This document shows, piece after piece, positions 42,952-52,608 of a stretch of DNA of 64,000 nucleotides; the first letter of the stretch is position 1, and each line of letters begins with the position of its first letter. The stretch comes from Treponema berlinense. GTDB lineage: Bacteria; Spirochaetota; Spirochaetia; Treponematales; Treponemataceae. The stretch spans positions 358,928-422,927 of the forward strand of contig NZ_FUXC01000001.1 in the NCBI RefSeq assembly GCF_900167025.1. Reading direction: 5' to 3'. The translations under genes and the position numbers were made by a program. Under the pieces are notes generated by a model. That model had not been told where the DNA came from and did not search any database. It was given only the letters and a program-made list of their open reading frames with translations.

Positions 42952-45531
42952 TTATTGCGCTTCTACTTTTTGTTTTTCTTTTTTTGTTTCGTTTTTTTTC
43001 TGCGGATTTTCAACTTTTACAATAAGCTTATCTTTTGAAAGATCCACGGTTATTTTTTTGCTTTCTGTAGCCTTTCCTTCCAGAATGAGTATCGAAAGCT
43101 GCTCCTCAATTTCGCTTTGGATAAGACGGCGCATTGGGCGTGCTCCGAGGTTGGCATCGTAACCGTGTTCTACAAGATATTTTCTGGCCTTTGGCTTTAT
43201 CGTAAGCGTCAAATTTTTGTCAGAAAGCCGGTTTTCAAGCTCCTTAATCTGAAGATCGAGAATCTTTGAAATCTGCTCTTTGTTAAGAGCCTCAAAAACA
43301 ACAACATCGTCAACCCGGTTCAGAAGTTCAGGGCGCATAATTCGTTTTAATTCTTCAAGGGCGTTCGCCTTAATCTCGTTATACGGCAAAATTCCGTCTG
43401 GAGATGAATTAAAGCCAAGCTTGTGCTCAGAATTTATCTGTCTTGCGCCTGCGTTTCCGGTCATAATGATAACCGTGTTTCTGAAATTTATCGTGTGTCC
43501 AAGGTTGTCGCTCAGTTCGCCTTCCTCGAGAAGCTGCAGCAGAAGGTTAAATATATCCGGATGAGCTTTTTCAATTTCGTCGAGAAGAACAACGCTGTAC
43601 GGTTGACGCCGAACCTTTTCCGTCAAAATTCCGCCTTCGTCAAAACCGACATATCCTGGAGGCGCTCCAACTAAGCGGCTTGCATTGTGCTTTTCCATAT
43701 AGTCCGACATATCGATTCTGATAAGCGCGTCTTTTGAGCCGAACAGAAATTCTGCCAGAGATTTTGCAAGCTGAGTTTTTCCGACTCCGGTAGGTCCAAG
43801 AAAGATGAATGAACCCAAAGGTCTGTCCGGAGAACTTACTCCTGCCCTGCTTCTTCGGATTGCAGAACTTAAGACTTTTATTGCTTCGTCCTGTCCGATT
43901 ACGTTTTTATGAAGATGATTTTCCATTTTTAAAAGACGGCCGGCCTCGTTTGAGTCTAGCTGCTCAAGAGGAATTCCCGTTATCGAAGCAATTATTCTGC
44001 AAATGTCGTCAACAGTAACGTGCTTTTTTAGACCGTAGGAATTGCTTTGCCAGAGTTCTGAAAATTCCTCGAGTTTGAGCCTTAAATCCTTTACTTTATC
44101 GCGGACTTCCGCTGCTTTTTCGTAATTTTGTTTTGCGACAAGTTCTTTTTTTTCGGAAGACAATTCTTCAATCGCCTTTTCAAGTTCGGCAAGTTCTACA
44201 GGCCGGCTTTCTCCTGAAATTTTTTTTGCGCTTCCGGCTTCGTCAAGAATATCAATCGCCTTGTCCGGCAAAAATCTTTCAGGAATATAACGCTCGGAAA
44301 ATTTTACAATCGCAGGAATTACATCATCATCGTAAACGACGCCATGGAAATCTTCGTATTTTTGCTTTAAGCCGTTCAGAATTTCAATCGTATCAGAAAC
44401 CGAAGGTTCATCAACTTTTACAATCTGAAACCTGCGCTCAAGGGCTGAATCTTTTTCAAAGTATTTGCGGTATTCTTTTGTCGTAGTTGCGCCGACAATT
44501 TGAATTTCACCGCGGCTCAGTGCCGGCTTTAAAATATTTGAAGCGTCCATTCCGCCTTCAGAGCCGCCAGCGCCGATTATTGAATGAAGCTCGTCGATAA
44601 AAAGAATGATGTTTCCGTCTTCTTTTATCTCTTTCATGATTCTCTTCATTCTTTCTTCAAAATCACCGCGGAATTTTGTTCCTGCAACGACAGCAACCAT
44701 ATCCAAGGCCAAAACCCGCTTTTTTATCAGATTGAAAGGAACTTCTCCTTTTGCAATTTTTGCAGCAAGACCTTCGATAACAGCAGTTTTTCCGACGCCA
44801 GGCTCTCCTACAAGAACAGGATTGTTTTTTGTGCGGCGGCTTAAAATCTGAACAAGCCTTTCGACTTCTTTTTTTCTTCCAACAACAGGATCTAGTTTAT
44901 TTTCCCGCGACAGCTGCGTTAAATCACGTGCAAATTCTGCAAGAAAAGAGCCGCTTTTTTGACCGCGTTTTTGAGCGTTCTGGACAGAACCGGAAGCAAA
45001 CTGGGAAATTGTTTCTTTTTTTGCATCATCTACAAGACGCTGCAATGTGCTTCCGAGAGTGTCTCCGTTCATTTGCGCGCTTGAATGAAAATGAAACTGA
45101 ACAACCCTTGCCGCTTCACGGATATCGTTTATGTTAAGTTCGGCGCGTGCAAAAAAATTGCCGGCAACGCTGTTTTCCTCGCGGGATGCCGCAATCATAA
45201 AATGTTCTGTTCCAATATAGTCATTTCTAAGCGAATTTGATTCGAGGGCGGCAATGTCCATGACAGTACGGAGCCTGCGCGAAGGAGGAAGCTCCGAAAG
45301 GCTTGCGGAACCTGGACGAGGAACAACCGCCTGCTCAACCGCCAGTTGCAAGGTTAAGACGTTTATTCTTAAATCCTGAAGCATTATATATCCAAGTCCG
45401 TCGGCGGACTTTAAAAGCGCAAGAAGAATATGCTCAGGCATAAGCTCGCTTGAACCGCATTTTCTGCCTTCTTCCTGGGCCGCAATAAAAACTTTTTGAA
45501 GTCGTGGAGAAATTCTTTTCATATTCATCAT
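42952..45531 (-). CDS. clpC: AAA+ unfoldase ClpC
   Basis: An 859-residue Clp/Hsp100 protein. The Clp_N double repeat starts [20 protein letters not shown]. The first AAA domain has [24 protein letters not shown] motif ([20 protein letters not shown]) lies between the two domains, as in ClpC. The second AAA domain has [20 protein letters not shown]. It unfolds proteins for ClpP and depends on adaptors such as McsB. It is coupled to mcsB by a four-base overlap (ATGA). ClpP is not in the window. Confidence 0.95.
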   Translation of the reverse strand: MMNMKRISPRLQKVFIAAQEEGRKCGSSELMPEHILLALLKSADGLGYIMLQDLRINVLTLQLAVEQAVVPRPGSASLSELPPSRRLRTVMDIAALESNSLRNDYIGTEHFMIAASREENSVAGNFFARAELNINDIREAARVVQFHFHSSAQMNGDTLGSTLQRLVDDAKKETISQFASGSVQNAQKRGQKSGSFLAEFARDLTQLSRENKLDPVVGRKKEVERLVQILSRRTKNNPVLVGEPGVGKTAVIEGLAAKIAKGEVPFNLIKKRVLALDMVAVVAGTKFRGDFEERMKRIMKEIKEDGNIILFIDELHSIIGAGGSEGGMDASNILKPALSRGEIQIVGATTTKEYRKYFEKDSALERRFQIVKVDEPSVSDTIEILNGLKQKYEDFHGVVYDDDVIPAIVKFSERYIPERFLPDKAIDILDEAGSAKKISGESRPVELAELEKAIEELSSEKKELVAKQNYEKAAEVRDKVKDLRLKLEEFSELWQSNSYGLKKHVTVDDICRIIASITGIPLEQLDSNEAGRLLKMENHLHKNVIGQDEAIKVLSSAIRRSRAGVSSPDRPLGSFIFLGPTGVGKTQLAKSLAEFLFGSKDALIRIDMSDYMEKHNASRLVGAPPGYVGFDEGGILTEKVRRQPYSVVLLDEIEKAHPDIFNLLLQLLEEGELSDNLGHTINFRNTVIIMTGNAGARQINSEHKLGFNSSPDGILPYNEIKANALEELKRIMRPELLNRVDDVVVFEALNKEQISKILDLQIKELENRLSDKNLTLTIKPKARKYLVEHGYDANLGARPMRRLIQSEIEEQLSILILEGKATESKKITVDLSKDKLIVKVENPQKKNETKKEKQKVEAQ

Positions 45532-46652
45532 TTTATCAATTCCAAATTTTCAAATGTATCCTGAATAATCAGGGCTCGAAGCCGTTCTGTCTGTTTTTCT
45601 GTATTTTCAGAAATATCAGGCGGAAAGTTAAAATTACCGCTCTTGATTACAGTCTTTAAATGCGATTCCTGTACGCGATATATAAGCGGCGTTAAGGAAC
45701 TGTCATCAACTCCTTTTAACAGTCCGAGGGCTTTTCCAAGTTTTATGTCGGAAATAATCATAAGGGCTTCCCTCAAATCAAGCAAAAGAGAAAACTTTGC
45801 AACAGAAAACCCCTTTACGATTCTGTCGGTTATTTCCGTAGCCCGGCTTCTAATTATTGATTCGCGGCATTTCCGCTCAAATTCGACAGTCTGCTTTAAA
45901 ACAGCGGTAAAATTTATCAGTTGTTCAAGTTCGCTTCCGGTTCCGGCCTGATTTGAACTTAACTGATAAAAATTTCCAATTCCTGCTCCTGCCTTTACAA
46001 AAGACGAAAAAGCAGGACCTGCGACAACGCCCTTGGAAACAATAGACTCAAAAAACGGACCTATTTCGTCCAAAAATGCCATTGCCGGCAGATGGACACG
46101 CGCAGAAAGTTTCATTCCGCTTCCGCAATCCTTTACATTTGCCGTAAGATAGCCAAAATCGTAGCTTGCCGCAAACTGAAGGCTTTTTTGCAAAAGCTCA
46201 TCAACTTCCAGACAATTTTCAAAAGCTGTATCGCAGTCAAGCCCCGAACAAAAACAACTTATGCGGACATGGTCTTCATCGTTAATCGTGCAGACAAGAC
46301 CGGAATTTGCTTTTTTTCCGTTGATGCGCATTACAAGACCGCCGCCCGGAGAATTCAATGTCGAAGGCTGAATAAGGCCTCTCTCAATCAAAAGTCCTGC
46401 GTTCAAAGGATCAATTCCTGCCACGGCAAGCGCCTGATACGAATCCGCTTTTTCGCTTTTTAAAAACGCGTCAAAAATCAAAGTTTGGACACGAACCGGA
46501 TCATCAGACTTAAAATGACCGGGAAAAGGAAAATCAGCCAGATTTCTTGCCAGACGGACTCTTGTTGAACAGACAACGTCGGACAAAGGTCCTGGAAGCG
46601 AATACCACTCTCCGCAACCAGAAACATGCTCAGAAATATTTTTCTCACTCAT
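45528..46652 (-). CDS. mcsB: McsB-like protein-arginine kinase homologue with altered active site
   Basis: A 374-residue member of the phosphagen-kinase-like McsB family. VVCSTRVRLARNLADFPFPG, the nucleotide-binding signature, is intact. The catalytic NEEDH motif reads NDEDH. The CPTN cysteine block is replaced by ANVKDCG. The substrate-binding GEGSEALGN loop reads KAGAGIGN. McsB phosphorylates Arg residues to mark proteins for ClpCP; the altered residues suggest weak, changed or lost catalysis and possibly an adaptor role only. The ATG at 46652 overlaps the mcsA stop; an ATG at 46664 is also possible. Confidence 0.8.
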   Translation of the reverse strand: MSEKNISEHVSGCGEWYSLPGPLSDVVCSTRVRLARNLADFPFPGHFKSDDPVRVQTLIFDAFLKSEKADSYQALAVAGIDPLNAGLLIERGLIQPSTLNSPGGGLVMRINGKKANSGLVCTINDEDHVRISCFCSGLDCDTAFENCLEVDELLQKSLQFAASYDFGYLTANVKDCGSGMKLSARVHLPAMAFLDEIGPFFESIVSKGVVAGPAFSSFVKAGAGIGNFYQLSSNQAGTGSELEQLINFTAVLKQTVEFERKCRESIIRSRATEITDRIVKGFSVAKFSLLLDLREALMIISDIKLGKALGLLKGVDDSSLTPLIYRVQESHLKTVIKSGNFNFPPDISENTEKQTERLRALIIQDTFENLELIK

Positions 46653-47148
46653 CGTCGTTTCCATTTACCGGGGATTTTTCCAAAGCCCTTAAATAATCGC
46701 GGTAGACAGCGGCTTTTTCGTAATCTTCGTTTTTGAGAGATTCTTCAAGTTTTCCCTGAAGCGCAATTCTGTCAGTTAAAACGGAACGGAAAGTAGCAAG
46801 CCTTTTCGGCATCTTTCCTGAATAAGAACCTTTTATGCCTTCTTTTTCGAGAAGTTCCCTGATTTCATTTTTAAAAATTGAATAGCATTCAGGGCAGCCG
46901 GCTTTTTTTGACGACTTGATTAAGGCAAGCTTTGTTCCGCAGACAGGACAGACTTTTTTGTCTGCTTCCGAAATCTGTCTGGAAATGCTGGTCAGTTCCT
47001 TGAATATCGAAGTTATGGATTTTGGATCGCCTGTAATTCCGGATTTTGCGGCACATTCACGGCAAAGGTTTATGTGCTTTTTTCCTCCGTCACCGTTCAA
47101 TTCTATAAAAACTACGGCATCCTGCTTTTTACAAAAATCACAAATCAT
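46645..47148 (-). CDS. mcsA: McsA-like zinc-finger and UVR-motif protein
   Basis: A 167-residue protein. It begins MICDFCKKQDAVVFIE with a first Cys pair (CDFC) and its partner LCREC. A second zinc site follows, VCPVCGTKL and GCPECY. The UVR motif NEDYEKAAVYRDYLRAL is at the C-terminus. McsA activates McsB and joins it to ClpC. It leads mcsA-mcsB-clpC. No ctsR gene, usual in Firmicutes, lies beside it. Confidence 0.9.
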   Translation of the reverse strand: MICDFCKKQDAVVFIELNGDGGKKHINLCRECAAKSGITGDPKSITSIFKELTSISRQISEADKKVCPVCGTKLALIKSSKKAGCPECYSIFKNEIRELLEKEGIKGSYSGKMPKRLATFRSVLTDRIALQGKLEESLKNEDYEKAAVYRDYLRALEKSPVNGNDDE

Positions 47149-47201
47149 TAAAAATACACCAGAAATTAAGTATAATTCAAAAATTAAAAAAAAGGAATTG
47201 C

Positions 47202-48551
47202 TTAGATTTTCTTTAGACTTTCAATCGGTTTTTCCTGGCCTGCCTTTATTGCAGGAATTGCGCTTGCCAAAAGCGAAAGAACAAGAGTTCCGCAGGCAAT
47301 AATCGTAATCTGGCCTAAAGGAATCGAAAGCGGAATATTCTGGAGATAAAACGCAGGATCAAGTATGTGAAGACGCGAAACCTCCGAAATATCGTGCCCT
47401 GTAACAAGAAAAGCCGCTTTTTTTACAAAAGTAAGGATATTCTCAATCCAGCCAAGAATCAAATCAAAATTTACCGCGCATAAAAGTCCGGCAGGAATTC
47501 CAGCAAGAATTCCCATAAACCCTGTCGACATTCCTGTAATTAGAAAAGAAAAGGTTATTCCGGAAGGAGAAGCGCCAAGGCTTTTTAGAATCGCAATTTC
47601 CTTTTTCCGTTCCATTACGAGCATGACAAGGGCGCTTGAAATATTTACCGAAGCAACAAGAACAATCAAAAGCATGATAAAAAGAAGCATAATCTGGGTT
47701 GATGAAAAATTTTCGTATTGAGAAGCATTTATCTCATCCCATCTGTAAACGCGCGTAAAAGCCGGGGCAAGATTTTCGATTTTTGAGGAAATCTTATCAA
47801 GCTCAATCGAAAAAGCGTCTTCAGTTTCAATTCCAATCATCGTCTGGCTTGAGCGAAGCGGAAGAATCGAAAAACCTGTATTAAGAGGAATAAAAACCCA
47901 CAGCGCGTCAAGTTCCTGATAGCCGCTCGAAACTATTGCTGAAATTCTGAATTTCGTGATTTTCGGAACGATTTTATTTGAAGGAAGAATTCTCGTCGTA
48001 ATAAGCCTGAACTCATCTCCTGCATGCAGTTCAAGGCTTTCGGCAATTTTTTTTCCGATTACGGCATTTTTTCCTTCTTCAAGGCGAATATCCGACGCTT
48101 TTTTTATTCCAGAAACGCTCTCGACAATTTCAAAAAGTGAAGAAAAAGCTGTGTTTTTTGAAAAAATATCGTTTTCGACCGCGCGGATTGCAGCTCCTGT
48201 CCGGATTTTTTTTCCTGCGGCAAGTCCAATTGATTGAATTTCCGGGAAAACCTTTGTCACTCCGTCAATTTCGTTCATTTTTTCAGACAGTTTGACAAGG
48301 TTTTGAGGCGACTGGGATTCTTCAATGTCAGGATGAAGAATAACGCTTAAATGGGAGCTCGAAAGACCGATCATCCTGCTGGTCATTCCCTTTATCATTC
48401 CATTGGAAACAGTCAGAATCATGACAAGAGGAACAAGGCTTATTGCTATGCACAAAAACGCTCCTGTAAGGCTTCTGCGGGCGTTCGATTTTTTGCCGGT
48501 TCTGGGAAAAAGCATTCTGTAAGCATATAGGATGGACGCACTACCTTTCAT
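47202..48551 (-). CDS. lolE: LolC/LolE-type lipoprotein-release ABC permease 2
   Basis: A 449-residue FtsX-type permease. It has an N-terminal helix (about residues 28-48), a large periplasmic MacB_PCD domain and three C-terminal helices around LVMLVMERKKEIAILKSLGA and ASAIPAIKAGQEKPIESLKK. It pairs with the other permease (49214-50530) and LolD to release lipoproteins from the inner membrane. The start is set at the ATG at 48551, which overlaps the lolD end by 11 bases. Confidence 0.88.
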   Translation of the reverse strand: MKGSASILYAYRMLFPRTGKKSNARRSLTGAFLCIAISLVPLVMILTVSNGMIKGMTSRMIGLSSSHLSVILHPDIEESQSPQNLVKLSEKMNEIDGVTKVFPEIQSIGLAAGKKIRTGAAIRAVENDIFSKNTAFSSLFEIVESVSGIKKASDIRLEEGKNAVIGKKIAESLELHAGDEFRLITTRILPSNKIVPKITKFRISAIVSSGYQELDALWVFIPLNTGFSILPLRSSQTMIGIETEDAFSIELDKISSKIENLAPAFTRVYRWDEINASQYENFSSTQIMLLFIMLLIVLVASVNISSALVMLVMERKKEIAILKSLGASPSGITFSFLITGMSTGFMGILAGIPAGLLCAVNFDLILGWIENILTFVKKAAFLVTGHDISEVSRLHILDPAFYLQNIPLSIPLGQITIIACGTLVLSLLASAIPAIKAGQEKPIESLKKI

Positions 48552-49221
48552 TGAGCATTCCGTCCTTAATTGAATAAATTTTGTCGCCCTTGGAAGCCAA
48601 AGCCATGTCATGAGTTACAAGAACCAGTGTCTTTTTATATTTTTCGGCCATTGAAAAAAGCAGATCGCCAATCATAACGGCATTTGCAGGATCCAGGTTT
48701 CCTGTAGGCTCGTCAGCAAGAATAAGCTTTGGATCGTTTATAAGGGCGCGTGCAACCGCAACTCTCTGTCTTTCGCCGCCAGAAAGCTGGGAAGGAAGAT
48801 GGGAAGCTCTTTCCAGAAGCCCTACGTCAGAAAGAAGGGCTTTTGCCTTTTCCACAGCGGCAGTTTTTTTCATTCCTGCCATGTAAGCCGGCAAAAACAC
48901 GTTTTCGAGAGCTGTAAAATCTTTTAAAAGATAATGAAACTGAAAAATTAAACCGAGATAAGTTGAGCGGTATTCGGAAATGCGTTTTTCGTCAAGAGAA
49001 GTTATTTCGTAAGGACCGACCTTTACGCTTCCACAAGTCGCCTTGTCCAGTCCGCCGACAATATTGAGAAATGTGCTTTTTCCGCTTCCGCTTTCCCCGA
49101 TTATAACGACTTTAGAGCCTTCTTCTATCCGAAGATCAAGGTTCTTTAAAATCGTAAGGCTCTCGCTTTCTGTTTTATAAGTTTTTTCAAGTCCATTTAT
49201 TTCAACAGCAAAATTATTCAT
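48541..49221 (-). CDS. lolD: Lipoprotein-release ABC transporter ATPase LolD
   Basis: A 226-residue ATPase. [20 protein letters not shown] is Walker [21 protein letters not shown] is the ABC signature, and [15 protein letters not shown] is Walker B with the D loop. The [20 protein letters not shown] end fits the MacB/LolD subfamily. It is flanked by two FtsX-type permeases and overlaps both. Confidence 0.94.
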   Translation of the reverse strand: MNNFAVEINGLEKTYKTESESLTILKNLDLRIEEGSKVVIIGESGSGKSTFLNIVGGLDKATCGSVKVGPYEITSLDEKRISEYRSTYLGLIFQFHYLLKDFTALENVFLPAYMAGMKKTAAVEKAKALLSDVGLLERASHLPSQLSGGERQRVAVARALINDPKLILADEPTGNLDPANAVMIGDLLFSMAEKYKKTLVLVTHDMALASKGDKIYSIKDGMLNER

Positions 49222-50530
49222 CTCTCATCACCTCGGAAACTGTAAGATTAAGAACCTCGCGGCTTGCCCTTGCGCTTGCAAAGAGTGCCGAAAAAATACC
49301 AAAAAGTGTAATAAAAAAGACCTCGCCGGCAAAAATTCTCGGAGGAATATTCGCATAAATCATGTACATGGGGTTTTCCCTCAAAAAAATAGCATTTTCC
49401 GGCGAAAAAAGATTGAGAAAAAACAGCTGGATATAGTATACAATTTTAGACATAATAATAAAAATTCCGGACATTTTTACGCTCAAAAGAAGCCCGAGCA
49501 CAAGACCTGGAACCGCTCCCTTTAAGCCTGCCAAAAATCCCTGCATTATAAAAATTGCCTGAATTGTATTTTTTTGACCGCCAAATGCCATTAAAACAGA
49601 AATTTCCTCCCGTCGTTCAAAAACACGGCGGCGCATTCCGTTAAAAATATTAACTGCAACGACAACAAAAATTATCAGGACAAGAAGAAAAATCATATTT
49701 TTTTCGATTTTTAGTGTTCCAAAGAACGAGCGGTTAAATTCTTTCCAGGATTCGCATTTTGCGCCGGCAAATTTTTCTTCGATTTGATTGGAAATTTTTG
49801 AATCAAGGCTGGTATTAAAAAGTTTAATTCCGTATAAAAGCTCGGAATCTTTTCCAAAATACTTAATTCCGTCTTCAATGTTTACAAAAGCATAAGAAGC
49901 GTTTATATCTGCATAACCGCAACGAAAAATCCCTTTTACGGTAAAAAACCGCTCAGAAGAAATAAGGCTTACATCGCTTCCTCCGGAAAGCGCAAAAAGT
50001 TCAACAGTATTTCCGGGGCGAACGCCAAGTCTTCTAGCAAGTTCAGAACCAAGCACGACAGAACCGCTTTCCGACAAGTCAAATTTTCCGTTCCACATTT
50101 TTGCCTCTTTCTTAAATCCTGAGTCAATTTCCGTCAAATTTGAAGGGACAGCCCGGATAAGGGCCGCCGACTGATTTCCATTTTTTCCGGTCATAAGGGA
50201 TTGCGCTTCCATAAAAGCTGAAACCGAACGAATTTCTGGAGATTTCTGACAGTCCATCAAAAAATCCACCGAAGAATTTTCATCGATATTTTTAACACGG
50301 ATATGGTAAGAGCTGATTTCCATAATTGAATCGATAAAACTCATCTGAAAGCCGTTCATGACAGAAATTACGGTGATTAAGGTCATCACACCGAAGCAAA
50401 TTCCAAGGGAAGCGAGAACGGAATTGACTTTTGAACTTCCCTTTCTGTCGACAAGGCTGAATCTCCTCGAGACAAACAATACCCATTTTAGGGAATTGAA
50501 AAAATCAGCGGCTTTATTTTTTAATTTCAT
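49214..50530 (-). CDS. lolC: LolC/LolE-type lipoprotein-release ABC permease 1
   Basis: A 438-residue FtsX-type permease. After the first helix (SVLASLGICFGVMTLITVIS) comes the periplasmic domain with FVNIEDGIKYFGKDSELLYG. Three C-terminal helices follow, with RRRVFERREEISVLMAFGGQ. It starts inside the stop of the exported-protein gene (ATGA) and ends inside lolD. LolC and LolE labels are interchangeable here. Confidence 0.88.
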   Translation of the reverse strand: MKLKNKAADFFNSLKWVLFVSRRFSLVDRKGSSKVNSVLASLGICFGVMTLITVISVMNGFQMSFIDSIMEISSYHIRVKNIDENSSVDFLMDCQKSPEIRSVSAFMEAQSLMTGKNGNQSAALIRAVPSNLTEIDSGFKKEAKMWNGKFDLSESGSVVLGSELARRLGVRPGNTVELFALSGGSDVSLISSERFFTVKGIFRCGYADINASYAFVNIEDGIKYFGKDSELLYGIKLFNTSLDSKISNQIEEKFAGAKCESWKEFNRSFFGTLKIEKNMIFLLVLIIFVVVAVNIFNGMRRRVFERREEISVLMAFGGQKNTIQAIFIMQGFLAGLKGAVPGLVLGLLLSVKMSGIFIIMSKIVYYIQLFFLNLFSPENAIFLRENPMYMIYANIPPRIFAGEVFFITLFGIFSALFASARASREVLNLTVSEVMRDE

Positions 50531-51696
50531 TTTTTTAATCTCCGCAGCGATCTGCCGTCAAGGTAAGTTGTTTCAGAAACTTTTTCTCCGGCTATGTATT
50601 TTCCAACGACAGAAAAACCTCCGTCAAAGAAAAAAGTTTTTGTAAAATCAGTTGAATTATCGTAAACCGTCTTAATCCGCAGTTTTCCGTCTTCATAAAA
50701 ATAAGTGTCCGGAGTCTGCTCAAAAACATATTCAAAACGGGTAATATGCTCTGTTTTTTCTGTTTTTTTGTTTTTTAAAGGAAAATATTCAGTCAGGATA
50801 ATTTTTTTAATCCGGCCTTTTTCGTCATATTCCCATTTTTTTTCGCTGTCTTTTACATAAATGCTTTTAGCCTGTGGATTTTCCTCTTCAAAGTGAATTT
50901 TTGTTTCGCCTTCGATTTTTCCGTCATCTCTATAAGTTTTTAAAACCCTTGTCTTTTTTGAAAAATTTTCGGCTTCGGTTTTGAAAAGCTTTCCGTCGTC
51001 AGAATAAAAATAATTTGTCTCGGAAACGGCTGAAAATTTTTCAAAGTTTTGCGGCGAGCTGAAAGTTTCTTTTTTTACAAGATGAAAATTTGAATCAAAA
51101 GTGCGCCGGACCGCAGTTTTTTCGTCGGCATTCAGAAGAACTGTAAATCCATCTTTTTCAAAAACGCTTGTTTTTTCGTTTCCATAAGAGATTTTTCTTA
51201 ATTTTCCGTCATGAAGGCGGTTTAAAACTGCCTCAATATCGGCATTTTTTTTCTCACCGTCGCTTTTTCCGTCAAGAACCGAAAGCAAATCAAAATTTTC
51301 CGAATCGTCGTCGTCAGATTCCGCTTCATCTTCAAACTTTTTTATTGCCTGAAAATTTATTTCACCGGCTTTTTCTGGAAAAAAGACTTCGTAAAGATAA
51401 GAAAAAGTTGAGTTTTTCCAGAGTGGAAGAAGCAAAAATTGAACGGCTGGCCTTGAAATCTCAAAAATTTCGCCGTCAGCCTGCTGCAAAATAACGTTTT
51501 TTGCAATTTCAAAAAGAAAATTTCTAAATTCCCCGTTTAACTCAAGTCCGTCCTGCTTTTTTTGCGCATTTTTTTTGTCAAAAAATGAATTTTCTGTCTT
51601 GACATTTTTCCCGGATAAAAGACTCTCTCCGGCGAACAGAGGAAAATGAGAAAAAATCAAAGAAATGTTCAATATGACGGCAATAAAATACTTCAT
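50527..51696 (-). CDS. Exported protein of unknown function with YD-like repeats
   Basis: A 389-residue protein. The first 23 residues (ILNISLIFSHFPLFAG core) are a signal peptide. The N-terminal half is charged and helical. The C-terminal half has repeating strand pairs such as YFYSDDGKLFKTEAENF, YRDDGKIEGETKIHFEE, EYDEKGRIKKIIL and YFYEDGKLRIKTVYD. This pattern resembles YD/MORN-like repeat sheets, but no family is certain. It lies between ftsY and the Lol operon, with a four-base overlap to lolC, so it may serve lipoprotein or envelope assembly. Confidence 0.7.
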   Translation of the reverse strand: MKYFIAVILNISLIFSHFPLFAGESLLSGKNVKTENSFFDKKNAQKKQDGLELNGEFRNFLFEIAKNVILQQADGEIFEISRPAVQFLLLPLWKNSTFSYLYEVFFPEKAGEINFQAIKKFEDEAESDDDDSENFDLLSVLDGKSDGEKKNADIEAVLNRLHDGKLRKISYGNEKTSVFEKDGFTVLLNADEKTAVRRTFDSNFHLVKKETFSSPQNFEKFSAVSETNYFYSDDGKLFKTEAENFSKKTRVLKTYRDDGKIEGETKIHFEEENPQAKSIYVKDSEKKWEYDEKGRIKKIILTEYFPLKNKKTEKTEHITRFEYVFEQTPDTYFYEDGKLRIKTVYDNSTDFTKTFFFDGGFSVVGKYIAGEKVSETTYLDGRSLRRLKK

Positions 51697-52566
51697 TTAG
51701 CGGCCAAGAAATTCCTTGATATAAGAATCTTTTTCAAACGGATGGATGTCGGAATATTTTTCTCCTGTGCAGACAAACCAGACAGGAATATTGAGTTCTT
51801 TTCCGATTGCAAAAATCATTCCGCCTTTTGCAGTTGAATCGTATTTTGTGATTATGACAGCGTCAACTCCAACAGCGTCATTGAATACTTCAGCCTGGCG
51901 AACGGCATTTTGGCCTGTAGTTCCGTCAACTACGAGAATTTTTTTACAGCAGCCTTCATCGGCTTTCTGGCAGGCGATTCTGTCGATTTTTTGCAATTCC
52001 CGGACAAGATTTTCTTTATTGTGAAGGCGGCCTGCCGTATCCGCAAGCACAACGGCTCCTCCGCTAGCCCTCGCAGCCTGGGCCGCGTCAAAGACAACCG
52101 CAGAAGGATCGCTTCCGTGCTGATGAGAAACAACCCGGATTCCAAGTTTTTTGCCGTGCATTTCCAGCTGCTCTTCTGCGGCTGCGCGGAAAGTATCTGC
52201 GGCGGCTAAAATCACTTTTTTGCCGTTATTTTTTAGAAATCCTGCGAGTTTTGCAGCCGTCGTTGTTTTTCCAACTCCATTTACGCCCAAAAGCATAAAA
52301 ATGCTGGTTTTTGAGTCGTCAATTTCAAAATCGGCAGGTTTTACAAAGCCGCAAAGCATATTTTCCAGTTCATCCAAAATGGCATTCTGCTCATAAATTT
52401 TATTTTGACGGCAAATTTTTTCCAGATTGTCAGTAAGCTCAAATGCGAGTTTTGCGCCAATATCGCCTTCAACGAGCAAATCCGTAAGCTCCTCAAAAAA
52501 ATCCTCATCAATTTTGCCCTTGGAAAAAAGCCCTTTTAATTTTTGCGCAAACGTAATTTTTGACAT
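51697..52566 (-). CDS. ftsY: Signal recognition particle receptor FtsY
   Basis: A 289-residue SRP-family GTPase with only the NG domains and no acidic A domain. The N domain is followed by LLGVNGVGKTTTAAKLAGFL (G1), ILAAADTFRAAAEEQLEMHG, DTAGRLHNKENLVREL and TKYDSTAKGGMIF, a variant of TKLDGTAKGG. It docks ribosomes translating membrane proteins. The ATG at 52566 has GGGAG seven bases upstream. Confidence 0.95.
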   Translation of the reverse strand: MSKITFAQKLKGLFSKGKIDEDFFEELTDLLVEGDIGAKLAFELTDNLEKICRQNKIYEQNAILDELENMLCGFVKPADFEIDDSKTSIFMLLGVNGVGKTTTAAKLAGFLKNNGKKVILAAADTFRAAAEEQLEMHGKKLGIRVVSHQHGSDPSAVVFDAAQAARASGGAVVLADTAGRLHNKENLVRELQKIDRIACQKADEGCCKKILVVDGTTGQNAVRQAEVFNDAVGVDAVIITKYDSTAKGGMIFAIGKELNIPVWFVCTGEKYSDIHPFEKDSYIKEFLGR

Positions 52567-52608
52567 TTTTTGACTCCCATCATAATTCAACATAATTATA
52601 GATAATTT

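Noticed and set aside
43280..45137. Several plus-strand ORFs opposite clpC
   Set aside because: They are shadows of the strong clpC coding frame.
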